Positions 43,475-53,627 of a stretch of DNA of 64,000 bases are shown here, piece after piece; position 1 is the stretch's first letter; each line of letters starts with the position of its first letter. This stretch comes from Alistipes dispar (lineage in GTDB: Bacteria > Bacteroidota > Bacteroidia > Bacteroidales > Rikenellaceae). The notes beneath the pieces were generated by a model, which saw only the letters and a program-made list of their open reading frames with translations, was not told the origin of the DNA and did no database searches. The position numbers and the translations under genes are program-made. Location of the stretch: the NCBI RefSeq assembly GCF_006542685.1, contig NZ_AP019736.1, positions 1,088,001-1,152,000 on the forward strand, given 5' to 3'.

Positions 43475-44623
43475 ATGAGCGAACGACTGCCCGACCTGAA
43501 AACCGCCTCCCGCGAGCGCATCGGCTGGATCGACCTGCTGCGCGTCCTCGCCTGTTTCCTGGTGGTGTTCTCCCACTGCTGCGATCCCTTCGTCGCCGTC
43601 TTCGACAGCGACCGTCCGACCTTCCTCTACGGCTGTTTCTCGGGCAGCCTGGTCCGCTGCTGCGTCCCGCTGTTCGTCATGATGACGGGCGTGCTGCTGC
43701 TTCCCGTGCGCACCGACACGGCGGTCTTCTACCGCAAACGCATCGGACGCATCCTGCTGGCGCTCATCTTCTGGTCCGTGGCGCTGCCCCTGCTCTACCT
43801 CCTTTACACCCGGATCGCTCCGGAGACGTCGCTCGACGCCGGGAACTACACCTGGGAGGCCACGCTTCCCAAACTTTGGAACTTCATATTCAACTTCACC
43901 TACGAAACCACGCCGCTGTGGTATCTCTACATGCTCGCAGGGCTTTACCTCGTCATGCCCGTCCTGAGCGCATGGCTCGAGCGGGCCTCGCGGCGCGACC
44001 TGCGCATCCTGCTCGGCATCTGGGGCATCACGCTGCTGCTGCCCTACGTCAAACTCCTCGCGCCGCTGGCGGGATACGCCGGAAACTACGGCAACATGGG
44101 CCTCTACGGCATCTGCGACTGGAACGAATTCGGCACCTTCCACTACGTCTCGGGCTTCGCCGGATACCTCGTGCTGGCCCACTACCTCGTCAAATTCCCG
44201 CCCGCCTGGAGCTGGCGTCGGACGCTCGGCGTCTGCATCCCGCTCTTCGCCGTCGGCTACCTCGTCACGGCCTTCGGCTACGTGCTGCTGCAAAAGCTCT
44301 TCCCGGGCAACTACGCCTACCTCGAAATCGTCTGGTACTTCGCGGGCATCAACGTCTTCATGATGACCCTTCCGGTCTTCCTCGTCGTGCAGAAACTCGC
44401 CTCGCGGCCCCGGGCATGGCTCGCGCGGATCGCGGGCGCGACGTTCGGCATCTACCTCTGCCACTTCGTCTTCGTACAGGCGGGCTACGACCTCATCGGC
44501 CGGATCCCGGGACTGCCCGTGCCGGTGCGCATCGTCCTGAACGCCTGCGCGGCCTTCGCCGTGAGCTACGGCGCGGTATGGCTCATGCAGCGCAGCCGCA
44601 TCACGCGGCGGCTGGTGGAGTGA
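43475..44623 (+). CDS. Acyltransferase family integral membrane protein
   Basis: 382 residues with about ten transmembrane helices. N-terminal RIGWIDLLRVLACFLVVFSHCCDP is the acyltransferase-3 signature (the conserved D-xx-R and the catalytic-region His), followed by GSLVRCCVPLFVMMTGVLLLP; the late helix has GIYLCHFVFVQ. Such enzymes O-acetylate or otherwise acylate surface sugars or peptidoglycan. The acceptor here is not predictable. The start at 43475 follows a terminator and a -7 box, so it is monocistronic. Confidence 0.87.
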   Translation: MSERLPDLKTASRERIGWIDLLRVLACFLVVFSHCCDPFVAVFDSDRPTFLYGCFSGSLVRCCVPLFVMMTGVLLLPVRTDTAVFYRKRIGRILLALIFWSVALPLLYLLYTRIAPETSLDAGNYTWEATLPKLWNFIFNFTYETTPLWYLYMLAGLYLVMPVLSAWLERASRRDLRILLGIWGITLLLPYVKLLAPLAGYAGNYGNMGLYGICDWNEFGTFHYVSGFAGYLVLAHYLVKFPPAWSWRRTLGVCIPLFAVGYLVTAFGYVLLQKLFPGNYAYLEIVWYFAGINVFMMTLPVFLVVQKLASRPRAWLARIAGATFGIYLCHFVFVQAGYDLIGRIPGLPVPVRIVLNACAAFAVSYGAVWLMQRSRITRRLVE

Positions 44624-44637
44624 ACCGTTGCGCCGCC

Positions 44638-44672
44638 CTCTCAAAATGAAAGGGAGGGTCTCATTTTGAGAG
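44638..44672 (+). terminator. Hairpin after the acyltransferase gene
   Basis: Perfect 12-bp stem CTCTCAAAATGA (44638-44649) / TCATTTTGAGAG (44661-44672), 11-base loop. No T-run follows, so it may be a 3'-end stabiliser or weak terminator. Confidence 0.5.
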
Positions 44673-44767
44673 AGCCGAACGATTCTCCGGCACGCCCTTA
44701 ATCGCTTGCTGTCAATACGGTATATTCCGGACGGGCGCTTTGTACGCAAATTGCGGCCGTCGGGAGC

Positions 44768-47038
44768 ATGAAACTTTACATCGTATCGAACCGCTTGCCC
44801 GTGAAGGTCTCCGAGCAGGAGGGGCGTCTGCTTTTCGCGCGCAGCGAGGGCGGCCTCGCCACCGGACTGGACTCCCTGCACACCGATTACGAAAAACACT
44901 GGATCGGCTGGCCGGGATTCTGCCCCGACGGGGAAGAGTGCCGCCGGAAGACGGCCGACGAACTGGAGGCCCTGCGTTTCCATCCGGTCTTCCTCACCGC
45001 CGGCCAGATCGCCGACTACTACGAAGGTTACAGCAACAGCACGATCTGGCCCCTGTGCCACTACTTCTTCGCCTATACCCGCTACAAGGCGAGCTACCGC
45101 GAGGCCTACCGCGCCGTGAACCGTCTTTTCTGCGAGACGGTCTGCCGGCTGGCCGAGCCGGGCGATATCGTATGGGTGCAGGACTACCAACTGATGCTCC
45201 TGCCGGGCATGCTGCGGGAAGCCCGCCCCGAACTGGAGATCGGCTACTTCCACCACATTCCCTTCCCCTCCTACGAACTGTTCCGCATCCTGCCCGAACG
45301 CGCCGAAGTGCTGCGGGGGCTGCTGGGCGCCGACCTCGTGGCCTTCCACACGCACGACTACATGCGCCATTTCATCAGCACGGTGGAACGGGTTCTGCAC
45401 CTCGATTTCCGGCTCGACGAGGTGCAGCTCGGCGACCGCGTGGTCCGCGTGAACGCCCTGCCCATGGGGATCAACTACGACCTCTACCACGGCGCCTCGC
45501 AGAAGCCCGAGGTCCGCGCCGCCGTCGAACGCACCCGCCGCCTCTTCGGATCGCACAAGCTGGTGCTCGCCGTGGACCGGCTCGATTACAGCAAGGGCAT
45601 CCTCCACCGGCTCTGGGGCTTCGCCGCATTTCTGGAGCACCATCCCGAATACCGCGGTCAGGTGACCTTGGCCATGGTGATCGTCCCCTCGCGCGACCAC
45701 GTGGGAAGCTACGCCGAACTGAAGACGCACATCGACGAGGAGATCGGCTCGATCAACGGCAAGTACTCCACGATGGACTGGACGCCGGTGTGCTACTTCT
45801 ACCACGGCTTCGCCTTCGAGGAGCTGGCCGCCATGTACTGCGTCGCCGACGTGGCGCTCGTCACGCCTCTGCGCGACGGCATGAACCTCGTGGCCAAGGA
45901 GTACATAGCCACCAAGACCGACAATCCGGGCGTACTGATACTGAGCGAAATGGCCGGTGCTGCCGTCGAACTGTCCGAGGCCCTGCAGATCAATCCCAAC
46001 GACATCGGACAGATCGAGCGGAGCCTCGTCGAGGCATTGACCATGCCGGTCGGGGAACAGCGGCGGCGCATCCGCGACATGCAGCGGACGATCTGCACGC
46101 AGACCGTGGACAAATGGGCCGCCGATTTCCTCGAAGAACTGGACGCCACCCGGCGGAAAAACGAACGCCTGCGCCGCAAACGCATCTCCGTCGGAACGAC
46201 GGCGGCCGTCAGGGCGGCCTACGGCCGGGCGAAGCGGCGGCTGCTCCTGTTCGACTACGACGGAACGCTGGCCGCCCTGCGTCCCCGTCCCGAGGACGCC
46301 GCGCCGACGCCCGAACTGCTCGACCTGCTGCGCAGACTCTCCGGGGACCCGGCCAACCGGGTCGTCATCAACAGCGGCCGCGACCACGAGACGCTCGAAC
46401 GGTGGTTCGGCTCAATGCCCCTGTCGCTCGCGGCCGAGCACGGCGGATTCTACAAGGAGGCGGGAGTCTGGCACAAGAACCTCCGCTCCGCGGAGTGGGA
46501 CGGCGAGCTGCTGACGCTCCTGCAACGGTTCGTCGCCAAGACGCCCCGCGCCCGGCTGGAGACGAAGCAGACGGCGCTGGCATGGCACTACCGCCAGAGC
46601 GACGCCTGGCTCGGCTCGCTCCGGGCGCAGCAGCTCGTCAATCACCTCGCGCCGCTCTGCTCCCGGCTCAGACTGCAAATCATGCAGGGAGACAAGGTCG
46701 TGGAGATCAAGTCCCCCGACTGCACGAAAGGCTCGGAGGTCGAACGGCTCCTCGCCTCCGAACGGTACGACTTCATCCTGGCCCTCGGCGACGACACGAC
46801 CGACGACGACATGTTCCGTGCGCTGTCGCCCGAAGCCGTGACCGTCAAGGTGGGCAACGTCTCCGAATGTGCCACCCACAACCTCGCGGCGCAGGCCGAG
46901 GTGCTGCCCTTCCTGCGCGAAGTGACGCGCGGCGAAGCCGGCCCGCGAACGGCGGCCTCCGAAGGCCGGAAGGGGCTGCGGCTGCCGCTCGGATTCCTGA
47001 AAGGACTGCTGAAAAACAACAAGACACGCCATGAATAA
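44768..47038 (+). CDS. otsAB: Trehalose-6-phosphate synthase / phosphatase fusion
   Basis: 756 residues. Residues 1-470 are a GT20 synthase: IVSNRLPVKV, GWPGFCPDG, VWVQDYQLMLLPGMLR, IGYFHHIPFPSYELFR, AVDRLDYSKGI and TPLRDGMNLVAKEYIA. Residues about 490-740 are a HAD-type phosphatase with LLLFDYDGTLA (Asp496, Asp498) and LGDDTTDDDMF. Together they make trehalose from UDP-glucose and glucose-6-phosphate. The last eight bases overlap the GH15 gene. Trehalose acts as a stress protectant in most bacteria; the role here is inferred. Confidence 0.95.
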   Translation: MKLYIVSNRLPVKVSEQEGRLLFARSEGGLATGLDSLHTDYEKHWIGWPGFCPDGEECRRKTADELEALRFHPVFLTAGQIADYYEGYSNSTIWPLCHYFFAYTRYKASYREAYRAVNRLFCETVCRLAEPGDIVWVQDYQLMLLPGMLREARPELEIGYFHHIPFPSYELFRILPERAEVLRGLLGADLVAFHTHDYMRHFISTVERVLHLDFRLDEVQLGDRVVRVNALPMGINYDLYHGASQKPEVRAAVERTRRLFGSHKLVLAVDRLDYSKGILHRLWGFAAFLEHHPEYRGQVTLAMVIVPSRDHVGSYAELKTHIDEEIGSINGKYSTMDWTPVCYFYHGFAFEELAAMYCVADVALVTPLRDGMNLVAKEYIATKTDNPGVLILSEMAGAAVELSEALQINPNDIGQIERSLVEALTMPVGEQRRRIRDMQRTICTQTVDKWAADFLEELDATRRKNERLRRKRISVGTTAAVRAAYGRAKRRLLLFDYDGTLAALRPRPEDAAPTPELLDLLRRLSGDPANRVVINSGRDHETLERWFGSMPLSLAAEHGGFYKEAGVWHKNLRSAEWDGELLTLLQRFVAKTPRARLETKQTALAWHYRQSDAWLGSLRAQQLVNHLAPLCSRLRLQIMQGDKVVEIKSPDCTKGSEVERLLASERYDFILALGDDTTDDDMFRALSPEAVTVKVGNVSECATHNLAAQAEVLPFLREVTRGEAGPRTAASEGRKGLRLPLGFLKGLLKNNKTRHE

Positions 47039-48818
47039 CCTCAACTACGGCATCATCGGCAACAGCCGCACCGCCGCGCTCATCTCCGACCGGGGCCGCA
47101 TCGAATGGCTCTGCTTCCCCGACTTCGACTCGCCCTCGGTATTCGCCGCCCTGCTCGACCGTGCGAAAGGCGGCTCGTTCGGCTTCGAGGTCTCCGGCAG
47201 TTATGCGGTCCGGCAGAGCTACGTCCCCCACACGAATATCCTCTCGACCCGCTTTTCGGCCGACGAGGGGGAGTTCGAGGTGCTCGACTACATGCCCTGC
47301 TACCGCTCCTTCGAGAAGGAGCACTACCTGCCGGCCGAGCTTTACCGCTACATACGCCTCGTGCGGGGCCGTCCCCGCCTCGCCATCGACTACGCTCCAG
47401 CTCCGAACTACGCCCGGGGCGAGGTGAGCCTCCGCGTCACGCCCGAGTATGTCGAAACGTGCAGCTCGTACGACCGGAAAGACCGCCAGTACCTCTACTC
47501 CTCCCTCCCGCTCGACGCGATCGTCGAACGGCGCGAAATCACGCTCGAGAAGGACGAATTCCTGCTGCTCTCCTACAACGAGAAGGCCATCCCGATCGAC
47601 ATCGAACGCGAGAAGATCGAATACTGCCGCACGCTGGTCTATTGGCTCAACTGGACGAACCGCACGAAGAAGTACAACTGCTACAACGACGTCATCGAGA
47701 GGAGCATGCTCGTGCTGAAGCTCCTCTCCTACTACAACGGCGCCATGCTCGCGGCCGTCACCACGAGCCTGCCCGAAACGATCGGCGAGGAACGCAACTG
47801 GGACTACCGATTCTGCTGGCTGCGCGACGCCTCCATGTCCATCGAAACGATGTTCCGCGTGGGGCACGTCGGGGCCGCCCGCCGCTTCATGAAATTCATC
47901 CAATCCACGCTCTCCGCCAGCCACGACTTCCAGATCATGTACGGCATCCGCGGCGAACGGACGCTAACCGAGACGACGCTCGACCACCTCGCGGGCTACG
48001 CCGGGTCGCGCCCCGTACGCATCGGCAACGACGCCTACCGCCAGCGGCAGAACGACTCGTTCGGCTACCTCATGGACCTGATCTACCAATACTACCGGCT
48101 GATGCCCGGCACGCTCGACGAGATCGAGGACATGTGGGAGCTGGTCAAGAGCATTCTGGACAACGTTTCGGAGAACTGGCGCAACCCCGACAAGGGCATC
48201 TGGGAGATCCGGGGCGAAGGGCAGCACTTCGTCTCCTCGAAGGTCATGTGCTGGGTGGCGCTCGACCGCGGAGCGCGCATCGCCGCGATGCTGCGCAAAC
48301 ACGCCTGCGCCGAGAGCTGGCGCGAGGAGGCCGAGGCGATCCGCCGTGACGTGCTGGAACACGGCTGGAAGGAGGAGATACAGAGTTTCTCGCAGAGCTA
48401 CGGCAACCTGGCCCTCGACTCGTCGCTGCTGCTCATGGAGCCCTACGGATTCATCCCGGCCGCCGACCCGCGCTACCGCAAGACCGTGCTGGCCGTCCGC
48501 AAGGCCCTCTTCCACAAAGGACTGATGTACCGCTACAACAACGAGGACGACTTCGGCGTTCCCTCCTCGGCCTTCACGATGTGCACCTTCTGGCTCATCC
48601 GCGCCCTCTACGTCATCGGGCAGCACAACGAGGCCAAGACGCTGTTCAACCAGATGCTCCGCAACGGCAACCACCTCGGACTTTTCAGCGAACACCTCGA
48701 CTTCGACACGAAGGAACAGTCGGGCAACTTCCCGCAGGCCTACTCGCACCTCGCCGTGGTCAATACCGCCCTGCTCTTCGCCGAGGAGGACGACCGGCTG
48801 GGATTCATCCGTCCGTAA
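47031..48818 (+). CDS. Glycoside hydrolase family 15 protein
   Basis: 595 residues: an N-terminal beta-sandwich (starting NYGIIGNSRTAALISDRG) and an (alpha/alpha)6 catalytic domain with RNWDYRFCWLRDASMS, the first catalytic acid region GIWEIRGEGQHFVSSKVMCW and the C-terminal EQSGNFPQAYSHLAVV with the base. GH15 includes glucoamylases and trehalases; the overlap with otsAB makes trehalose or a trehalose-linked glucan a plausible substrate. No signal peptide, so it is cytoplasmic. Confidence 0.9.
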   Translation: MNNLNYGIIGNSRTAALISDRGRIEWLCFPDFDSPSVFAALLDRAKGGSFGFEVSGSYAVRQSYVPHTNILSTRFSADEGEFEVLDYMPCYRSFEKEHYLPAELYRYIRLVRGRPRLAIDYAPAPNYARGEVSLRVTPEYVETCSSYDRKDRQYLYSSLPLDAIVERREITLEKDEFLLLSYNEKAIPIDIEREKIEYCRTLVYWLNWTNRTKKYNCYNDVIERSMLVLKLLSYYNGAMLAAVTTSLPETIGEERNWDYRFCWLRDASMSIETMFRVGHVGAARRFMKFIQSTLSASHDFQIMYGIRGERTLTETTLDHLAGYAGSRPVRIGNDAYRQRQNDSFGYLMDLIYQYYRLMPGTLDEIEDMWELVKSILDNVSENWRNPDKGIWEIRGEGQHFVSSKVMCWVALDRGARIAAMLRKHACAESWREEAEAIRRDVLEHGWKEEIQSFSQSYGNLALDSSLLLMEPYGFIPAADPRYRKTVLAVRKALFHKGLMYRYNNEDDFGVPSSAFTMCTFWLIRALYVIGQHNEAKTLFNQMLRNGNHLGLFSEHLDFDTKEQSGNFPQAYSHLAVVNTALLFAEEDDRLGFIRP

Positions 48819-48990
48819 TCCGGACCGGAGCCGCCGCCCCGGGCGAAACGGGCGCGCCGGACATCCCGGAGAAAACGCAGGCCGGGAAGAGCCGGTTCCG
48901 AAGACGGCGCAGGCCGGGAACGGCATACCGAAGGCTCGGTACGGCGGGAACAGCGTACCGGCAGCAACATGCCGGAGACGCGGCCGCCGT

Positions 48991-49034
48991 AAAAAGATGC
49001 GGCCGGGCTTCCCGCCCGGCCGCATCCGTTTTCA
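48991..49034. terminator. Bidirectional terminator
   Basis: Perfect 13-bp stem GATGCGGCCGGGC (48996-49008) / GCCCGGCCGCATC (49014-49026), preceded by AAAAA and followed by CGTTTT. It separates the convergent GH15 and GH20 genes. The rest of the gap contains imperfect GGCCGGGAA-containing repeats (about 48880-48920) and nothing else I recognise. Confidence 0.88.
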
Positions 49035-49042
49035 TGCCGCCG

Positions 49043-51148
49043 CTACTGCACGACGATCTCATCGACGAAGAGCCAGCCGCCGGGGATGCCGCCGCTGCGC
49101 GCGACATAGCGCACGTAACGCGCCCGCGTCTCCCCCGTATAGGCGAAGGTCTTGAAAAGCAGGTAGGGGCACGCGGGCGGGACGTCGTTGTGCACCGTCG
49201 CGAGCAGCGTGAACCGCTCACCGTCCTCCGATCCGTAGATCTCCGCCTCGCGCGGCATCCAGACATAGGGTCCCGCCGACTGCATGAACGTCGCACCGAC
49301 ATACCGTACCGGCATCGTGCGCCCGAGGTCCACCGTGACATCCATGTCGGAATCGAGAAATCCCTGCCACCGCCTGTCGCCGTAGGTCCAGCCGCCCAGC
49401 ACCCCGTCCGTGAGGGTCGCCGCCCCGGAGGCCGGATAATTTCCGTGCCACGGCGTAGCGTAGCTCACCGGGCACCCTTCGGCCAGATGGTGTTTCGGCG
49501 CGAGGCTCTCGGGCCGTTCGCCGTACTCGGTACGCAGGTCGAAAGGCGCGTATCCGCGTCCGCGCAACTGTTCGGAAGCCTGCAACGCCCGCTGCCGGAA
49601 CGCCTCGTAATCCTTCCGCCCGGGGCGGCTCCACGCCACCTCCGCGAGGGCCATCAGCCGCGGCCACATCATGTATTCGTAATGGGAGTCCGTCGGAATC
49701 CACTCGGCCCAGAGGTTCGCCTGCACGCCCAGCAGCAGCCGCTCCTCGTCGGGCGTCATCTCCGCCGGAACCGGCTCGAACGAATAGACCTTCCGCAGCG
49801 GCGTATAGCCGCCGATCGAGAGGGGCTGCGTGAAAGGAGCGTCCTGCGTATAGTCGAGGTAGCAGAACTCCCCGGGAACGAAAACCGCCTGCTGACCCGC
49901 ACGGATCGCCTTCAGGCCCCCCTCCGTGCCGCGCCACGACATCACCGTGGCGCCGGGCGCCAGCCCGCCGTCGAGAATCTCGTCCCAGCCCAGCAGCCGG
50001 CGGCCGTGCGCGTTCAGGAAGCGTTCGATGCGGTGGATCAGGTAGCTCTGCAACTCGTCCACGTCCTTCAGCCCTTCGCTCCGCATCCGCTCGCGGCACT
50101 TCGCACAGTCGCGCCACGCCGATTTTCCGGCCTCGTCGCCGCCGATGTGAATGTACTCCGAAGGGAACAGCTCCATGACCTCCAGGAGCACGTTCTCCAG
50201 GAACTCGAACGTCCGTTCGTTGCCCGGGCAGAGGTCGCCGTCGCGGTACGGCTCTCCGTGGCATCCCAGCTCGGGATAGGCTGCCGTCACCTCCTCCGAA
50301 TGGCCCGGCATCTCGATCTCGGGAATCACCTCGATATGCCGCAGCCGGGCGTACTCCACGATCTCGCGGATCTCCTCCTTCGTATAGAAGCCGCCCCGGG
50401 CGCGCGGATCGTCCGCCTCGCAGTAGCTGCGGTCGCCTTCCCACCAGCTCTGCCAGTCCTCGTAGGGCCGCCACGCCGCGAACTCCGTCAGGCGGGGGTA
50501 ACGGTCAATCTCGATGCGCCATCCGGCGCCGTCGGTCAGGTGCATGTGCAGGCGGTTGAGCTTGAAGAGCGCCATGGCGTCGATCTGACGCTTGACGAAC
50601 TCCACCGACCGGAAATGGCGGCTCACGTCGATCATGAAGCCGCGGTAGGCGAAACGCGGCGCATCCTCGATCGTGCGGCAGGCGATCTCCTCCGCGCGTC
50701 CGTCGTCCGTGAGCTGCAACAGGGTCTGCACGGCGTAGAAGGCGCCCGCCGCCGTCCGCGCCGACACCGCGATCCCGCGCGGCGCGATCTCCAGCCGGTA
50801 GGCCTCCTCCGAGGCGATGCCGCGCGCCGCGGGGTCGATCCCAATTTCGAGATCGGGACGCCCCTTTCCGGCCTGCCGCCAGCCCAGCCCGTCGAGGCAG
50901 GCGGCCAGTTCCGCCGCCGGAACATCGCCGTGCGGCGCCCGGACCGCATAGGTAAACGGCTCTCCCGGACGGAAGGTTCCCTCCCGCCGAACGTCGGAGA
51001 CGGGAACGGGAATCACGCCCCGCGGGGCGGCGGCTTCCGGCGTTCCCTCCCCGACCGTCTCCGGCCGCATTGTCTCCGGCTGCGCCGGAGCGGAGACCGC
51101 CGCCACCGAAAGCAGGACGGCGAGTCCCCTGCCGAGTATCCGTCTCAT
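49043..51148 (-). CDS. Beta-N-acetylhexosaminidase, GH20
   Basis: 701 residues, signal peptide ending near APAQ. N-terminal GH20b domain, then the catalytic barrel: YRGFMIDVSRHF, LHMHLTDGAGWRIEI, the catalytic pair Asp338-Glu339 in YIHIGGDEAGK, and LLGWDEILDGG. The C-terminal 140 residues are a beta domain of discoidin/CBM32-like type. It probably removes terminal GlcNAc or GalNAc from host or bacterial glycans outside the cytoplasm. Two bases separate it from the second GH20 gene upstream. Confidence 0.94.
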   Translation of the reverse strand: MRRILGRGLAVLLSVAAVSAPAQPETMRPETVGEGTPEAAAPRGVIPVPVSDVRREGTFRPGEPFTYAVRAPHGDVPAAELAACLDGLGWRQAGKGRPDLEIGIDPAARGIASEEAYRLEIAPRGIAVSARTAAGAFYAVQTLLQLTDDGRAEEIACRTIEDAPRFAYRGFMIDVSRHFRSVEFVKRQIDAMALFKLNRLHMHLTDGAGWRIEIDRYPRLTEFAAWRPYEDWQSWWEGDRSYCEADDPRARGGFYTKEEIREIVEYARLRHIEVIPEIEMPGHSEEVTAAYPELGCHGEPYRDGDLCPGNERTFEFLENVLLEVMELFPSEYIHIGGDEAGKSAWRDCAKCRERMRSEGLKDVDELQSYLIHRIERFLNAHGRRLLGWDEILDGGLAPGATVMSWRGTEGGLKAIRAGQQAVFVPGEFCYLDYTQDAPFTQPLSIGGYTPLRKVYSFEPVPAEMTPDEERLLLGVQANLWAEWIPTDSHYEYMMWPRLMALAEVAWSRPGRKDYEAFRQRALQASEQLRGRGYAPFDLRTEYGERPESLAPKHHLAEGCPVSYATPWHGNYPASGAATLTDGVLGGWTYGDRRWQGFLDSDMDVTVDLGRTMPVRYVGATFMQSAGPYVWMPREAEIYGSEDGERFTLLATVHNDVPPACPYLLFKTFAYTGETRARYVRYVARSGGIPGGWLFVDEIVVQ

Positions 51149-51150
51149 GG

Positions 51151-53475
51151 TTAATTCACGCAGATTTCATCCACGAAGAGAAATCCCTTCTTCCCGCGCG
51201 CGCCGTGCCATTCGGGAATCGGGTTCACCGTCCGGGCCTCCACGCGCAGGTAGCGGGCCGAAGTCTCGGGGAACGACACCGTATAGCTCTTCAGCGCATC
51301 GGGATCGGCCGAAGTCTCCATCGGGATCTCGATACGCCCCGCCTCGGTGAAGTGCTCCCCGTCCTCCGAGGTGCTCGCCACGAGCGTCAGCGGCGGGAAG
51401 ATGTCCTCGTCCTTGAGCACCAGCGTCCCGAGCCGCACCTCGCCGTACGACGCGCCCGCCATGTCGATGTCCACGACCATCGGATCGCCGAACCAGCCCG
51501 CCCAGTCGCCGTTGGCATAGCTGAAATAGCTCTCGATGCCGTCCACGAGGCTTTCGGGCGCACCGAAGCGGTACTTGCCCAGCGGTTCGGTCACGAGCGT
51601 CACCGGATGCCCCATAGCCTTGTTATCCGAGAAATTGCGCACCAGCACCCGCGACCGCACGCCGTCGCGCAGCGCCGCGGCCTTGAGCGTGCAGCCCTTC
51701 CGGATCTCGATCGGAGCCGCATAGCGCGGACTTTCGGCCGTCGGCTCCGAACCGTCGAGCGTGTAGTGGATCGGCGCGTCGCCCAGCGTCGAGAGCGTCA
51801 CCTCGACGCACTTCTTCTCCGGCAGGCTGCGCACACGGCAGTTCACGCCGAAGACCACGGGTGAGTAGTTGTACCCCATGCGTTCGTAAATGTCCACGAT
51901 ATGCGGCAGCGCCCCGGCGAAACGCGTCCACTCGCGGCTGCCGCGGTCGCACCACTGCACCTCGCTCAGCGCCGCCATGCGCGGCAGCAGCATGTACTCC
52001 TGATGCTCGGGGGTCTTGATGTATTCGGCCCAGAGATTCGCCTGCACGCCGAGGATATGCGCCCCCAGCTCCTGCGACAGCGTGTCGGGAATCGGCTCGT
52101 AGGCATAGACCTTCTCGACGGGCACGTACCCGCCGATGCCGAACGGTTCGTTCTCGATGTCGCGGGCCTGGTAATAGTCGAAGTAGAAATGCGAGGTGGG
52201 GGTCATGATGGCGTCGTGTCCCAGCCGGGCCGCGGCGATGCCGCCCTCCGAACCGCGCCACGACATGACCGTAGCGTCCGGAGCCAGCTCGCCCTCCAGA
52301 ATCTCGTCCCAGCCGATGATCCGCCGGCCGTGCTCGTTGAGGAACTTCTCCACGCGGGCCGTCACATAGCTCTGGAGGTAGTACTCCGCGGCGTGCTTGT
52401 CGTCGCCCTCGATGCCCAGCTCGCGGATCTTCGCCTGGCACACGGGGCACTTCTCCCAGCGCACCTTCGGACACTCGTCGCCGCCGATGTGGATATACTC
52501 CGAAGGGAACAGCTCCATGACCTCCAGGAGCACGTTCTCCAGAAACTCGAACGTCTTCTCCTTGCCGACGCACAGCACTTCGTCGGCCACGCCCCAGCGC
52601 CCCCATACTTCGTAGGGACCGCCCGTGCAGCCCAGCTCGGGGTAGCAGGCCAGCGCCGCCAGCATGTGGCCCGGGAGGTCGATCTCCGGAATCACCGTGA
52701 TCCCGCGCGAAGCCGCATAGGCCACCACGTCGCGAATCTCCTCCTGCGTGTAGTAACCGCCGTAAGGCACGCCGTCGTACTGGTCCCAGTTCTTCTTCAC
52801 GACCGTTCCCTTGCGAATGCTGCCGTACTCCGTCAGACGGGGATAGCGCTTGATCTCGATGCGCCAGCCCTGATCGTCCGTCAGATGCCAGTGCAGCGTG
52901 TTGAGCTTGTGGAACGCCATGAGGTCGATGATCTTCTTCACCTGCACGGCATCGAAGAAGTGGCGCGCCACGTCGAGCATCAGCCCGCGGTAGCCGAAGC
53001 GCGGCGCATCGTCGATTTCGACGCACGGCAGCGTCCACTCGCTCTCTACGGCGGGCGCACCGCCGTAGAGGGCCGCCGGAAGCAGCTGCTTGATCGTCTG
53101 CACGGCATAGAGGAATCCGCGGAGCGACGACGCGCGCACCTCGGCGCCGTCCGTCGTCACGTCGAGCCTGTAACGCTCCGGAGCGAGCGACTCGTCCATG
53201 AGGAAGCGGAATCCGCCCGCCGCCGGAAGGGCCTCATAGGTCACCGCGCTCTCGGCCCCCGAGGCTTCCGAGAGCCGGACCGCGAACTCTTCGACCACGG
53301 CGCGCGAGGCTTCGTCGAGCCGTTCGTCGCACGCGACGGCGGCGCCCGCCGCCGCGAATTCGCCCGCACGGGGCGTCAGATGGTTGGGATAGGGAATCAG
53401 CTCGTAGGAGCCGGTTTTCCCGGCGCAGGAGGCCAGCAACAGCCCCGATGCACACAAAGCGAACAATCTATTCAT
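51151..53475 (-). CDS. Beta-N-acetylhexosaminidase lipoprotein, GH20
   Basis: 774 residues. The start at 53475 gives a signal peptide with lipobox LLASC. GH20b domain, then barrel with YRGLMLDVARHF, LHWHLTDDQGWRIEI, catalytic Asp333-Glu334 in YIHIGGDECPK and IIGWDEILEGE. After the barrel come a chitobiase-type beta domain (VRSLPEKKCVEVTLST, IHYTLDGSEPTAESP) and a discoidin-like C-terminal domain. It is a paralogue of the next gene but longer. A minus-strand -7 box TATATTTG lies at 53565-53572. Confidence 0.94.
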   Translation of the reverse strand: MNRLFALCASGLLLASCAGKTGSYELIPYPNHLTPRAGEFAAAGAAVACDERLDEASRAVVEEFAVRLSEASGAESAVTYEALPAAGGFRFLMDESLAPERYRLDVTTDGAEVRASSLRGFLYAVQTIKQLLPAALYGGAPAVESEWTLPCVEIDDAPRFGYRGLMLDVARHFFDAVQVKKIIDLMAFHKLNTLHWHLTDDQGWRIEIKRYPRLTEYGSIRKGTVVKKNWDQYDGVPYGGYYTQEEIRDVVAYAASRGITVIPEIDLPGHMLAALACYPELGCTGGPYEVWGRWGVADEVLCVGKEKTFEFLENVLLEVMELFPSEYIHIGGDECPKVRWEKCPVCQAKIRELGIEGDDKHAAEYYLQSYVTARVEKFLNEHGRRIIGWDEILEGELAPDATVMSWRGSEGGIAAARLGHDAIMTPTSHFYFDYYQARDIENEPFGIGGYVPVEKVYAYEPIPDTLSQELGAHILGVQANLWAEYIKTPEHQEYMLLPRMAALSEVQWCDRGSREWTRFAGALPHIVDIYERMGYNYSPVVFGVNCRVRSLPEKKCVEVTLSTLGDAPIHYTLDGSEPTAESPRYAAPIEIRKGCTLKAAALRDGVRSRVLVRNFSDNKAMGHPVTLVTEPLGKYRFGAPESLVDGIESYFSYANGDWAGWFGDPMVVDIDMAGASYGEVRLGTLVLKDEDIFPPLTLVASTSEDGEHFTEAGRIEIPMETSADPDALKSYTVSFPETSARYLRVEARTVNPIPEWHGARGKKGFLFVDEICVN

Positions 53476-53564
53476 CGTAAAAATGGTTTGGTCCGTAATC
53501 CGGCGGTCCGGCCCGGAGCCGTCCGCAGCGCGCAGACGCCGCATCGTCCGCGGCGGCCGCTTTG

Positions 53565-53572
53565 CAAATATA
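53565..53572 (-). promoter_or_regulatory. -7 promoter box of the GH20 gene pair
   Basis: Minus-strand TATATTTG, about 90 bases upstream of the first GH20 start. No clear -33 box. Confidence 0.45.
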
Positions 53573-53627
53573 CGAGTTTCCCGGGAAAGACCCGCCTGCG
53601 AAAGCCGATTCCGGGCCGCACGGCCCG

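Noticed and set aside
40220..44623. A single 1467-codon frame through pflB, pflA and the acyltransferase
   Set aside because: Only its last 382 codons (from 43475) form a real protein; the earlier part is out of frame with pflB and pflA and crosses a terminator.
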